Below, piece after piece: positions 8,215 to 16,734 of a stretch of DNA of 64,000 nt. A model generated the notes under the pieces. It was not told where the DNA came from and searched no databases. It saw only the letters and a list, made by a program, of their open reading frames with translations. This stretch comes from Actinoplanes lobatus (GTDB lineage: Bacteria; Actinomycetota; Actinomycetes; Mycobacteriales; Micromonosporaceae), in assembly GCF_014205215.1 (NCBI RefSeq), contig NZ_JACHNC010000001.1, forward strand, positions 6,258,501 through 6,322,500, read 5' to 3'. Position 1 is the first letter of the stretch. Every line of letters starts with the position of its first letter. Position numbers and translations under genes: made by a program.

Positions 8215-9321
8215 TCAGGTCGCCTCGCGCAGCCAGGTACGGCACAGCCACCAGGCGTTCGTGGCGCCGAACGTGCCGGCCGGGTCGATGCCGGTCAGCT
8301 CGGCGAACCGCCGGACCCGGTTGCGCACCGTGTTCGGGTGCACGAACAACCGCCCACCGGCGACCGTCACGTCCCGGTCGCTCTCCAGCCAGGCCAGAAC
8401 GGCGTGGGCCACCGGTTCCGCGTTCGGGCCGAGAGCCGCCCACGCCGGGCGGTGCCGGTCCAGCAGCACGGCGGCCAGGTCCGCCCGGTCGGTCAGCGCG
8501 GCCTGCCAGGCGACGTCGGCGATGTGGGCGACACCGGTGCGGCCGGTCGACTCGGCGGCGGTCAGTGCGGCCACCGCCAGGCGCTTGACCGGGGCCAGCC
8601 GGTCCGGGCCGTCCGGGCCGGCCAGCCCGGCAGTGCCGGTACGGGCGGACGGCGCCCGCGACAGCACCGCCACGAACAGGCCGTCCACCACCGCGCACAC
8701 CACCGGCGGCTGCTCGCGCAACACGGATTCGTCGAACCCCGGGCGGGCCACCAGCACCCACAGGCCACCGGACGCCGGCAGACCCGCCTCGGCCACCGCC
8801 AGAGCGGCCGCCGACCCGCCCTGCAACAGCCGCCGCAGGATCGCCGCGTCCCGGTCGTTGCGCCGCGGATCCGCGTCCGCCCTGGTCACCCGGTGGGCGG
8901 TGATCAGGCGGCCGCGGACCGCGTCGGCCCAGTCGTCGTACAGCTCGCGAGCATCCAGCAGCCGATCGGCGCTGACCCCCTCCGATCTGGCCACCTCCCG
9001 GGCCCGGGCCCAGATGGCGCGTTCGGCGACGTGGATCGCGCCGAGCACCGCCTCGATCGGCACACCCTGCCGAGCCCGGGCCACCCCCAGCTCGGCCACG
9101 AACGACAACTCGGCCTCGGTCGGCCCGCGCCGGTCGGCCAGCGCCCGGGTCGCCGCGGTGAGCAGGGCCCGGGTGTGCCCGGCGACGTCCGACGGCGGCA
9201 GCACCGACACCTCCCGCACGGTGGCGCGAACCCCGGCGGTCACCGACGGCAACAGGTCCTCGTCGCCCATCACGCGTTCGATCAGGTCGACCACGGCGGT
9301 CCAGCCGTCAGACGGGTGCAT
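8215..9321 (-). CDS. PucR/CdaR-type transcriptional regulator
   Basis: 368 residues. An N-terminal helical RsbR-like region (GVPIEAVLGAIHVAERAIWARA) and a GGDEF-like middle region precede the C-terminal PucR HTH (about 320-345: LFVHPNTVRNRVRRFAELTGID). This is the standard layout of actinobacterial PucR regulators. The ATG at 9321 is favoured because the upstream in-frame start gives only a short non-conserved extension. It is divergently transcribed from the FMO-SDR-transporter operon and probably controls it, possibly through the palindromes in the 126-bp gap. Confidence 0.85.
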   Translation of the reverse strand: MHPSDGWTAVVDLIERVMGDEDLLPSVTAGVRATVREVSVLPPSDVAGHTRALLTAATRALADRRGPTEAELSFVAELGVARARQGVPIEAVLGAIHVAERAIWARAREVARSEGVSADRLLDARELYDDWADAVRGRLITAHRVTRADADPRRNDRDAAILRRLLQGGSAAALAVAEAGLPASGGLWVLVARPGFDESVLREQPPVVCAVVDGLFVAVLSRAPSARTGTAGLAGPDGPDRLAPVKRLAVAALTAAESTGRTGVAHIADVAWQAALTDRADLAAVLLDRHRPAWAALGPNAEPVAHAVLAWLESDRDVTVAGGRLFVHPNTVRNRVRRFAELTGIDPAGTFGATNAWWLCRTWLREAT

Positions 9322-9340
9322 GCGGACATGCTGCCGTGCC

Positions 9341-9424
9341 TTGTGGTGGCCCACAACCTCGGGCCGCAAACGCGTGCTCCACGCCATGTCCAGCCCGGCT
9401 GCCAGCCCTTACGGTTTGGCAAAC
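9341..9424. promoter_or_regulatory. Two candidate operators between PucR and the FMO operon
   Basis: TTGTGG/CCACAA (9341-9346 and 9351-9356, 4-base spacer) and GTTTG/CAAAC (9414-9418 and 9420-9424, 1-base spacer) are perfect inverted repeats in the divergent intergenic region. Their location fits binding of the adjacent PucR protein. They differ in sequence, so at most one type is likely to be its site. Confidence 0.4.
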
Positions 9425-9447
9425 ACCACAACGTGACTAGGAGTTCC

Positions 9448-10707
9448 ATGCGTGTCGCCGTGATCGGCGCCGGAGCGGCCGGACTGGCCACCACAAAGGC
9501 GCTGCTCGATGCCGGATGCGAGGTCGCCGCCTACGATCGGCGGGACCGGCCCGGCGGCCTGTGGACCGACACCTACGCGTCGCTGCACCTCAACACCAGC
9601 AGGGGGCGGACCGAGTTCGCCGACTTCCCGATGCCCGCCGACTGGCCCGACTATCCGTCGGCGCAGCGGGTCGCCGGATACCTGGCCGCCTACGCCGACC
9701 GGTTCCGGTTGACCGCCCACATCCAGTACGGCGAAACCGTCACCGCCGTCGAACGCGGCGACCGCTGGACCGTCACCACCGACCCGGGCGGCATCGGCGA
9801 ATTCGACGCCGTCGTGGTCGCCAACGGCCACAACTGGGCACCCCTGCTGCCCGACCCCGGCTATCCGGGCACCTTCGACGGACTGCAGATGCACGCCCAC
9901 GACTACCGCACCGCCGACGTCTTCCAGGGACGGCGGGTGCTGGTCGTCGGCATGGGCAACTCGGCCATGGACATCGCCGTCGACGCCTCCCACACGGCGA
10001 GCGGGCCGGTGCTGCTGTCCGCCCGGCACGGCGTCCACATCGTGCCGAAGTACCTGTTCGGGCGGCCGTCCGACGCCACCGGCGGCGCCCTTGCCGTGCT
10101 CCCGTGGCGGGTACGGCAGCGGGTCGCCGAGACGATGTTGCGGCTGGCGGTCGGCACACCGCAGCGATATGGCCTGCCCGCCCCGGCCGGTGGGCTGTTC
10201 CAGAACCATCCGACGATCAGCGACACCATCCTGCACCGGCTCACCCACGGCGAGGTGGCCGCGCGCCCGGGCATCGAGCGCCTCGACGGGACGAAAGTGG
10301 TCTTCGCCGACGGGACCTGCGACGACGTCGACGTGATCGTGTGGGCGACCGGCTACCGCGTACAGATCCCGTTTCTGTCCTCCCGATGGCTCGGAGAGGG
10401 ACCGGAACGCCTGCCGCTCTATCGCCGGGTCTTCCACCTCGACGATCCGAGCCTCGCGTTCGTCGGGCTGATGCAGTCCACCGGATCGGCGTTCCCGGTC
10501 GTGGAGGTGCAGGCCAAGCTCGCCGCCGCGTACCTCTCCGGCGCCTATGCCCTGCCGTCGGCCGCCGACCAGCGGCGCGCCGTCGACCGCGACCTGCGCG
10601 CGGCCGTAACCCGGTGGGGCGCCCACGGCCGGCCACACATGCGCATCGACTTCGACCGGTACGTCACCGCCATGAACCGTGAGATCGCCCGAGGAGCCTC
10701 TTCATGA
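9448..10707 (+). CDS. Flavin-containing monooxygenase (FAD/NADPH)
   Basis: 419-residue FMO or Baeyer-Villiger-like flavoprotein. The FAD-binding GAGAAG is at residues 8-13, a second dinucleotide motif VVGMGNSAMD near 170 binds NADPH, and the VWATGY segment near 305 is the conserved FMO/BVMO ATG motif. A partial FMO fingerprint (HAHDY) lies between the two. The ATG is preceded by AGGAG (9439-9443). Its stop overlaps the SDR start by 4 bases. With the SDR and transporter it may catabolise an imported ketone, alcohol or heteroatom compound; the substrate is unknown. Confidence 0.88.
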   Translation: MRVAVIGAGAAGLATTKALLDAGCEVAAYDRRDRPGGLWTDTYASLHLNTSRGRTEFADFPMPADWPDYPSAQRVAGYLAAYADRFRLTAHIQYGETVTAVERGDRWTVTTDPGGIGEFDAVVVANGHNWAPLLPDPGYPGTFDGLQMHAHDYRTADVFQGRRVLVVGMGNSAMDIAVDASHTASGPVLLSARHGVHIVPKYLFGRPSDATGGALAVLPWRVRQRVAETMLRLAVGTPQRYGLPAPAGGLFQNHPTISDTILHRLTHGEVAARPGIERLDGTKVVFADGTCDDVDVIVWATGYRVQIPFLSSRWLGEGPERLPLYRRVFHLDDPSLAFVGLMQSTGSAFPVVEVQAKLAAAYLSGAYALPSAADQRRAVDRDLRAAVTRWGAHGRPHMRIDFDRYVTAMNREIARGASS

Positions 10708-11531
10708 GCAGTCGTGACCCCCGCGGAATGCGTGTCCTGGTGACCGGCGCGTCCGGGACGTTCGGCCGGGCGATCTGCACCCGCCTGGACGCGCTCGGCG
10801 CCCGCGTCGTCGGCCTGGACGTCGCGCCCCGCGTCAACGATCCGGTCGAGGTCCTGCCGTGCGACCTCACCGACGACGCCGCCGTGGCCGCGGCGGTCGC
10901 CGAGGCGATCGAGCTGCTGGGCGGGCTCGACCTGCTCGTCAACAACGCCGGTATCGGCGGGCCGGCCCCGGCCGAACTGCCGCCGGGCGCCGACGTACGC
11001 CGCCAGCTCGACATCAACCTGCTCGGCACGTGGCGGGTGACCGCGGCCTGTGTGGACGCCCTGGTCGCCTCGCGTGGCCGGATCGTGATGCTCAGCTCGC
11101 GGATGGCCGTCATGCAGCTGCCGCTGGCCGCCGCCTACGGCGCCTCCAAAAGAGCATTGGTCGCGTACGCCGACGCGCTCCGCCTGGAGATCGGCACCCA
11201 CGTCGGCGTCACCTGCGTGTACCCGTCCGCGGTCCGCAGCCCCATCCACGACTCGACCGCCGCCGCCGGGCTGTCGCTGGAGGGCATGAGCCGCTACGAG
11301 CCGCTCGACGGGGTGGTCCGTGCCGTGCTGCGGGCCGCCCTGAGCCGGCGCCGCTACCGGGACCTGCCGACCACCGGGCGCGGGGCGGTCGAGTTCTTCC
11401 TGGCCCGCCATTTCCCGGCGCTCACCGACCGGATCGTCGCCCGCACCCTGGCCGGGAGGGTCCGGTCCGGCGCGTTCGAGGGCGCCGGCCTGGCCGCCGG
11501 TGTCGTCGCCCGCCACGGGGGTGCCCGATGA
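10704..11531 (+). CDS. Short-chain dehydrogenase/reductase
   Basis: 275-residue classical SDR: TGASGTFG cofactor motif near residue 14, NNAG near 88, catalytic Ser in VMLSSRM near 130 and YGASK near 149. An Asp after the second strand (LDVAPR) suggests NAD preference. The C-terminus is longer than the 250-residue norm. The start overlaps the FMO stop (ATGA) and the stop overlaps the transporter start (ATGA), so the three genes are translationally coupled. Confidence 0.88.
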   Translation: MSSRDPRGMRVLVTGASGTFGRAICTRLDALGARVVGLDVAPRVNDPVEVLPCDLTDDAAVAAAVAEAIELLGGLDLLVNNAGIGGPAPAELPPGADVRRQLDINLLGTWRVTAACVDALVASRGRIVMLSSRMAVMQLPLAAAYGASKRALVAYADALRLEIGTHVGVTCVYPSAVRSPIHDSTAAAGLSLEGMSRYEPLDGVVRAVLRAALSRRRYRDLPTTGRGAVEFFLARHFPALTDRIVARTLAGRVRSGAFEGAGLAAGVVARHGGAR

Positions 11532-12877
11532 CCGCCCAGCACACCGGGACCCGGACCAGGACCGGTGACCTCGTCGCGTACGCCACCGGCTCGATCGGGA
11601 TGGGCGTGTGGGTCACCGTCCCCGGGCTGCTGCTGCTCTACTTCCTCACCCACACCCTCGGGGTGACGCCGTTCCTGGCCGGCCTGACCCTGCTGCTGCC
11701 GAAGATCATCGACGTGGTGGTGCATCCGTATCTGGGCAGCCGCTCGGATGCCGCCGCGCGCCGCAGCGGGCACCGGCTCGGCCTGCTGCGGGTGGGCCTG
11801 CTGCTCGCGGTCGCCATGGCCGGCATGTTCACCGTCCCCGCCGGGCTGTCCGGGGCGGCCGCCGCACTGTGGGTCGGTGGCTGGTTCATCGCCGGGAACC
11901 TGCTCTTCGCCTGCTTCCAGGTGCCGTACCTGACCACGCCGTCCGACCTGCGGATCGGCTACCACGAGCGCACCCGGGTCTTCATGTTCCGGATGCTGTT
12001 CCTGACACTCGGGCTGCTCGGCGCCGGGGTGGCCGCGCCGGCGCTGGTCGCGGCGGGCGAGCGCGGCGACTACGCGCGGATGGCGCTGCTGCTGTCCGGG
12101 GTCATGGTGGTGTCCGGGCTGGTCGCGGTGACCGGGGTACGGCGGCTTACCGCGCACGCCGGATTCCGGACACCGGCGGCCGACGCCCACTCCACCCTCG
12201 GAGACATCGCGGAGGCATGGCGGGACCGCGACTTCCGGGCGCTGGTGCTGTCCTATCTGTTCACCGGGGCGACCACCCACCTGTTTCTGGCCGCGCTGCC
12301 GTTCTACACCGAACACGTCTTCGGTGACTCCAAGCTGACCGCGGTGTTCATGGGCGCCTTCCTCGGTCCGGCCGTGGTGGCGGGTCCGGTGTGGGCGCGG
12401 GTGTCACGGCGGATCGGCAAACAGCGAGGACTGGTGATCTGCCAGGTGGTGTTCGTGGCCGGATCGCTGGCGCCGCTGCTCGGATACGGGGTGGCGCCGG
12501 CCGTCGCGGTCGTCGTCGTACTGGGTGTCGCCTTCGCCGGGCTGCAACTGTTCGCGTTCTCGATGGTCCCGGACGCGGTGGCGGCCGCGGAAGCTCGTGG
12601 CGCTGGCCGGGCGGGCGCCTACACCGGGGTCTGGACCGCCACCGAGGCGACCGGCACCGCCGTCGGCCCCTACGTCTACTCGGCGGCCCTGGCCCTCGGC
12701 GGTTTCATCGCGACGACCGAGGGCCGGACGGTGGTGCAGCCGGAGTCGGCGCACACCGCTCTGCTCCTCGGCTTCACCGTGGTCCCCGCCATCCTGATGG
12801 CCACGGCCTGCCTCTTCCAGCTCCGCTGGACCCTCGACTCGTCCCGCGACCCTTCCGCGACGATCTTGGACGATTGA
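11528..12877 (+). CDS. MFS transporter, glycoside-pentoside-hexuronide (MFS_2)-like
   Basis: 449 residues, about 12 membrane segments. The first reads MGVWVTVPGLLLLYFLTHTLG, followed by the PKIIDVVVHPYLGSRSDAA loop typical of the GPH/melibiose-carrier branch. It should import or export the substrate of the FMO-SDR pair across the cytoplasmic membrane. The start overlaps the SDR stop by 4 bases. The last six codons fall inside the first hairpin of the repeat array that follows, so the C-terminal residues (ATILDD) are encoded by repeat sequence. Confidence 0.85.
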   Translation: MTAQHTGTRTRTGDLVAYATGSIGMGVWVTVPGLLLLYFLTHTLGVTPFLAGLTLLLPKIIDVVVHPYLGSRSDAAARRSGHRLGLLRVGLLLAVAMAGMFTVPAGLSGAAAALWVGGWFIAGNLLFACFQVPYLTTPSDLRIGYHERTRVFMFRMLFLTLGLLGAGVAAPALVAAGERGDYARMALLLSGVMVVSGLVAVTGVRRLTAHAGFRTPAADAHSTLGDIAEAWRDRDFRALVLSYLFTGATTHLFLAALPFYTEHVFGDSKLTAVFMGAFLGPAVVAGPVWARVSRRIGKQRGLVICQVVFVAGSLAPLLGYGVAPAVAVVVVLGVAFAGLQLFAFSMVPDAVAAAEARGAGRAGAYTGVWTATEATGTAVGPYVYSAALALGGFIATTEGRTVVQPESAHTALLLGFTVVPAILMATACLFQLRWTLDSSRDPSATILDD

Positions 12878-13370
12878 CCACCGCACAGGGTGCTAAAACG
12901 TCCAAGATCAGCGCCGGAAGGGGGAGGCGGGTCCCGGGGCTTGTCCGCAGGGGATCTTGGGCAGTTGACCACCGCGGATGGTGGTGAGGCGTCCAAGATC
13001 GGCGTCCGGGGGGAGGGGAAGGCTGCTCCCGCGGCTCGTCCGTGGAGGATCTTGGACGGTTGGCCACCGCGCAGGGTGGTGGAACGTCCAAGATCAGCGC
13101 CGGGAGGGGGAGGCGGGTTGCGGGACTTGTCCGCGGGGGATCTTGGGCGGTTGGGCGCCGCGGATGGTGGTGAGGCGTCCAAGATTGGCGCCCGGGGGAG
13201 GGGAAGGCTGCTCCCGCGGCTCGTCCGTGGTGGATCTTGGACGGTTGGCCACCGCGCAGGGTGGTGGAACGTCCAAGATCAGCGCCGGGAGGGGAGGCGG
13301 GTCTCGGGGCTTGTTCGTGGGGGATCTTGGACGGTTGGGCACCGCTGACGGTGGTGAGGCGTCCAAGATT
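12862..13370. repeat. Array of six hairpin repeat units (two alternating types)
   Basis: Six 48-bp imperfect palindromes occur at 12862-12909, 12953-13000, 13048-13095, 13139-13186, 13233-13280 and 13323-13370. Each has an outer arm close to GATCTTGGACG and CGTCCAAGATC plus an inner CCACC/GGTGG pairing. Spacing is 90-95 bp. Units 1, 3, 5 (with AACGTCC and AGCGCC flanks) and units 2, 4, 6 (with GGCGTCC and GGCGCCC flanks) form two subtypes, so the array is a 184-186 bp dimer repeated three times. It fills the whole gap between two convergent transporter genes. Possible roles are bidirectional termination, a REP/BIME-like mobile palindrome or a protein-binding site. Confidence 0.9.
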
Positions 13371-13396
13371 GGCGCCCGGGGGAGGGGAGGCGCGCC

Positions 13397-14536
13397 TCAG
13401 CGGTCTGGGGCGCGGCGCGCCACAGTTAGGGTGAGCAGCGACAGCGCCGCGCCGATCAGCAGCACCCCGGTCAGCGGGAGACGGTCCACGGCCAGGCCGC
13501 CGAGCAGGGCGCCCAGGGCGATCGACGCGTTGAAGACGGACACGAACAGGGCGCTTGCGGCCTCGGTCGCGGCTGGGGCGGCGGTCAGCACCCACGTCTG
13601 GAGGGTGACCGGGACGGCGCCGTAAGCGAGTCCCCACAGGATCAGCCAGCCGGGACCGCCGGGCGCGACCATGGCGACGGCCAGGGCCGTGGCGATCAGC
13701 ACCACGGCCGCCCGGATCCGGCCATGGATCAGCGCACCGGCCACGACGTTGCCGCAGATCCCGGCCACCCCGAACACCAGCAGCAGCACACCCACCATCG
13801 GCGCGGACACGCCGTCGGCGAGCAGGACCGGGCGGACGAACGTGTACGCCGTGAAGTGGCCGGTGATGATCAGGAACGTGGCGGTGAGCGCCGCCCGCAG
13901 GCCCCGGACGCCCCGCAGCACCGCGGGCAGATCGATCAGCCGTAGTGTCCTCGAAGGTGGCAGCGCCGGGGTGAGCAGCACGATCGCCGCCAGCGCGACC
14001 AGGCCCAGCACACCGACCGCGGCGAACGCCGTCCGCCACCCGGCGTGGTCGCCCAGCAGGGTTCCGGCCGGTACACCCAGCACCGATGCCGTCTCCACGC
14101 CAGCGAAGATCACCGCGGTGGCCCGGGGCACGTGGTGCGACGGCACCAGCCGCAGGGCGATGCCACCGGCCACCGACCAGAATCCGCCGACGCTGATCCC
14201 GATCAGGAAGCGCGCCACCAGCACCACGGTGAAGCTCGTCGCGAACGCCGACATCAGGTTGGCGGCACCGACCAGGCCGACCAGCAGGCCGAGGACCAGC
14301 CGCCGGTCCAGGCGGCCGGTCGCCACCGTGACCAGCGGCGCTGACACAGCGGCGACCAGACCGGGCACCGTCACCATCAATCCGGCCACCCCCTCGGCCA
14401 CCCCGAGCGCCGCTCCGACCGGTGTGAGCAGGCCGACCGGCAGCAACTCGGAGGTCATCAGGGCGAAGATGCCCAGGGTCACCGCGGCGACGGCCACCCA
14501 GCCGCGAACCGGCCGGGCCAGGACCTCAGTGGTCAT
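13397..14536 (-). CDS. MFS transporter, DHA1/arabinose-efflux type
   Basis: 379 residues, about 12 hydrophobic segments, of the AraJ/YdhP-like drug:H+ antiporter-1 branch. The first segment is followed by SELLPVGLLTPVGAALGV, and motif A-like loop ATGRLDRRLVLG and RFLIGISVGGFWSVAGG follow. Likely exports a small molecule. Its start overlaps the AhpD-like gene by 11 bases and the pair is divergent from a MocR regulator, which probably controls both. Its stop is 27 bp from the repeat array. Confidence 0.87.
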   Translation of the reverse strand: MTTEVLARPVRGWVAVAAVTLGIFALMTSELLPVGLLTPVGAALGVAEGVAGLMVTVPGLVAAVSAPLVTVATGRLDRRLVLGLLVGLVGAANLMSAFATSFTVVLVARFLIGISVGGFWSVAGGIALRLVPSHHVPRATAVIFAGVETASVLGVPAGTLLGDHAGWRTAFAAVGVLGLVALAAIVLLTPALPPSRTLRLIDLPAVLRGVRGLRAALTATFLIITGHFTAYTFVRPVLLADGVSAPMVGVLLLVFGVAGICGNVVAGALIHGRIRAAVVLIATALAVAMVAPGGPGWLILWGLAYGAVPVTLQTWVLTAAPAATEAASALFVSVFNASIALGALLGGLAVDRLPLTGVLLIGAALSLLTLTVARRAPDR

Positions 14537-14966
14537 CGGGTGCGGTGCGGCAGGTGACGTTGATCCGGTTCCACGCGTTGGCGGTGAGGATCAGGGCGAT
14601 GAGCCGCGCCAGCTCCGGCTCTTCGAAGTGGCGGGACGCTTCGGCGTACACCTGATCGGAGACGCCGTGCGGCAGAAGGGTGACGGCGTCGGTGAGGGCG
14701 AGCGCCGCCCGCTCGCGCTCGGTGTAGAGGCGCGACTCCTCCCAGGCGGTGAGCTGGAAGATCCGCTGTTCGGTCTCGCCGGCCTTGCGGGCGTCACGGG
14801 TGTGGTAGCCGATGCAGTAGGCGCACCGGTTGATCTGCGCCGCCCGGATCTGGACCAACTCGGCCAGAACCGGGTCGAGGCCCTGTTTCGCGGCCGCATC
14901 GAGGGCGAGCATCGCCCGGTGGACCTGGGGTGCGGCGGTACGGAAGGTCATGCGCTGTTCGGTCAT
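14526..14966 (-). CDS. Carboxymuconolactone decarboxylase/AhpD-family protein
   Basis: 146 residues, all-helical CMD fold with the redox pair CAYC (INRCAYCIGYHTRDARKAG near residue 70) and a downstream His, as in AhpD-like peroxidase partners. It probably acts in the cytoplasm as a thiol-dependent peroxidase component; the electrophile is unknown. No Shine-Dalgarno is visible. A TAGGCT box ends 6 bases before the ATG, suggesting a leaderless transcript. Expressed with the exporter downstream. Confidence 0.85.
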   Translation of the reverse strand: MTEQRMTFRTAAPQVHRAMLALDAAAKQGLDPVLAELVQIRAAQINRCAYCIGYHTRDARKAGETEQRIFQLTAWEESRLYTERERAALALTDAVTLLPHGVSDQVYAEASRHFEEPELARLIALILTANAWNRINVTCRTAPDDH

Positions 14967-14983
14967 GAACTGAGCCTAGGAAC

Positions 14984-15012
14984 GGAAGTGACCTCAGCTA
15001 TGGTTCATTTCC
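14984..15012. promoter_or_regulatory. Inverted repeat in the MocR/AhpD divergent promoter
   Basis: GGAAGTGACC (14984-14993) and GGTTCATTTCC (15002-15012) are near-perfect inverted arms, with one mismatch and one bulge. They lie in the 46-bp gap between divergent genes. The right arm abuts the MocR ATG, so binding there would block both promoters. It is a good candidate for the MocR regulator's own operator. Confidence 0.5.
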
Positions 15013-16380
15013 ATGCCGGATTCATGGGTCACTTCGCTGGATGGGCCGGGCAGCCGCCGGGCGCGGTTGATGCGGGCGCTGCGTGACGCGATCCGGTCGG
15101 GCCAGCTGAAACCGGACACCCGGCTGCCGTCCTACCGGGCGCTCTCCGCCGACCTCGGCATCGCCCGCAACACGGTCGCCGAGGCGTACGCGGAACTGGT
15201 CGAGGAGGGCTGGCTGACCGCCCGGCAGGGCTCCGGTACCCGGGTCGCGGCCCGTGCCGCCCCGCCCGCCGGCAACCGGCCACAGCAGCCAAGCGCCCAC
15301 GACCGGCGGCCGGTGCACGATCTCGCGCCGAGCTCGCCGGACGCCGCCGCGTTCCCGAGGGCCGCGTGGTCGACGTCGGCGCGGCGGGCGCTGACCGCGG
15401 CGCCCAGTGAGGCGTTCGGGCCGGGCGACCCTCGTGGCCGGCCGGAACTGCGGCGGGCGCTGGCCGAATACCTGGGCCGGGCCCGGGGCGTCCGCGCCGA
15501 CGCCGACCGGATCGTCATCTGCGCCGGGTTCGCCGGCGGTCTACGGTTGCTCGCCGAGTTGCTGCCGAGGACGGTCGCGGTGGAGGCGTACGGATTGCGG
15601 TTCCATGGCCAGATCCTGGAGAACGCAGGGATCCGGACGGTCCCGCTGGCCGTCGACGAGCGTGGCGCCGACATCGCGACGCTGCCCGGCAGCGGGGCGG
15701 GCGCGGTGCTGCTGACGCCCGCGCACCAGTACCCGACCGGTGGCGCCCTGCACGCGGCCCGCCGCACCGCCGTCGTCGACTGGGCACGCGCCTCCGGCGG
15801 GCTGATCCTGGAGGACGACTACGACGGCGAGTTCCGCTACGACCGCCAGCCGATCGGCGCGGTGCAGGGCCTCGACCCGGATCGGGTGGTCTATCTGGGT
15901 TCGGCCAGCAAGAGCCTGTCCCCGGCGCTGCGGCTCGGCTGGATGGTGCTGCCGGACCACCTGATCGACGACCTGCTCGCGGTGAAGGGCGGGCGCGAGT
16001 TCTGGTCCGGCGTCGGCGACCAGCTGACGCTGGCCGACTTCCTCGCCTCCGGCGGCTACGACCGGCATCTGCGCCGCAGGCGCCAGACCTATCGCCGCCG
16101 GCGGGATCTGTTGGTCACCGCCCTCCAAGAGCGACACCCAACGGTACGGGTGACCGGTATCGCCGCGGGCCTGCACGCCGTGCTGGCCCTGCCGCCGGGC
16201 AGCGAACCCCGGGTTCTGGCCACCGCCCGCACCCTCGGCGTGGCGGTCGACGGCCTGTCCGCCTACCGTCATCCGGCCAGCCCGATGCCACCGCGCGACG
16301 GCCTGGTCGTCGGCTACGGCACCCCACCGGAACATGGCTTCGCCGCCGCCGTCCACGCCCTGTGCGCCGCCCTGGATTAG
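15013..16380 (+). CDS. MocR-type GntR/aminotransferase regulator
   Basis: 455 residues. A GntR winged helix (about 15-80: LMRALRDAIRSGQLKPDTRL, LGIARNTVAEAYAELVEEGWL) is linked to a class I aminotransferase domain. The PLP Lys lies in YLGSASKSLSPALRLGWMV, with EDDYDGEFRYD before it. This is the PdxR/GabR/TauR architecture, sensing PLP or an amine or amino-acid adduct. It is divergent from the AhpD-exporter pair, its likely target. No Shine-Dalgarno is visible and the operator-like repeat touches the start. Confidence 0.9.
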   Translation: MPDSWVTSLDGPGSRRARLMRALRDAIRSGQLKPDTRLPSYRALSADLGIARNTVAEAYAELVEEGWLTARQGSGTRVAARAAPPAGNRPQQPSAHDRRPVHDLAPSSPDAAAFPRAAWSTSARRALTAAPSEAFGPGDPRGRPELRRALAEYLGRARGVRADADRIVICAGFAGGLRLLAELLPRTVAVEAYGLRFHGQILENAGIRTVPLAVDERGADIATLPGSGAGAVLLTPAHQYPTGGALHAARRTAVVDWARASGGLILEDDYDGEFRYDRQPIGAVQGLDPDRVVYLGSASKSLSPALRLGWMVLPDHLIDDLLAVKGGREFWSGVGDQLTLADFLASGGYDRHLRRRRQTYRRRRDLLVTALQERHPTVRVTGIAAGLHAVLALPPGSEPRVLATARTLGVAVDGLSAYRHPASPMPPRDGLVVGYGTPPEHGFAAAVHALCAALD

Positions 16381-16417
16381 GGCTTTCTGGTGATCACCGG
16401 CCGATCCACCGAGGAGC

Positions 16418-16597
16418 TCAGGCCGCCGCCTCGGAGGCGAAGAGGGGCAGGCCCAGGCGGCGGGAGAGGAAGCGGGCGGCCAGCAGGCCCCGGACGCTGT
16501 TGCCGAAGTTGTCCAGCGGCGGGGCGAAGGTGGCCAGGGAACCTCGTCGGGGGGAGGGAAGCTCGCCGGCGGTCGAGACGTACTCATCCGATGCCAT
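16418..16597 (-). pseudogene. Remnant of a glutaminase C-terminus
   Basis: A 59-codon frame whose second half (APPLDNFGNSVRGLLAARF and the following LSRRLGLPLF) resembles the C-terminal end of serine-dependent glutaminases (GlsA/YbaS family), where an SPPLDxxGNSVRG segment is conserved. The rest of a roughly 300-residue enzyme is absent: no SxxK, YxN or KxG catalytic motif remains. The first 20 residues do not look like glutaminase, so the fragment has been joined to unrelated sequence. It stands alone in a 354-bp gap. Assignment rests on motif memory. A small functional peptide gene is the alternative. Confidence 0.5.
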
Positions 16598-16734
16598 GTT
16601 CGACTCCGTGACGTGACGCCGGTTGCGGGAGGTCACGCTGACCGGGCGCCGCGTGGCGTCCTTCATCCCGGACGGGTGAGGCGACGGGCCCGCGACGGCC
16701 GCGACCATGACCGTACGCCGAGGAGAGGATCGAC

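Noticed and set aside
12862..13370. CRISPR array
   Set aside because: Units are long palindromes with nearly identical spacers in alternate positions; spacers are not unique and no cas genes are present.
12774..14039. A 421-residue repeat-rich minus-strand frame across the hairpin array
   Set aside because: It is low-complexity Pro/Arg/Ser translation of the repeats and lies antisense or out of frame to two transporter genes.
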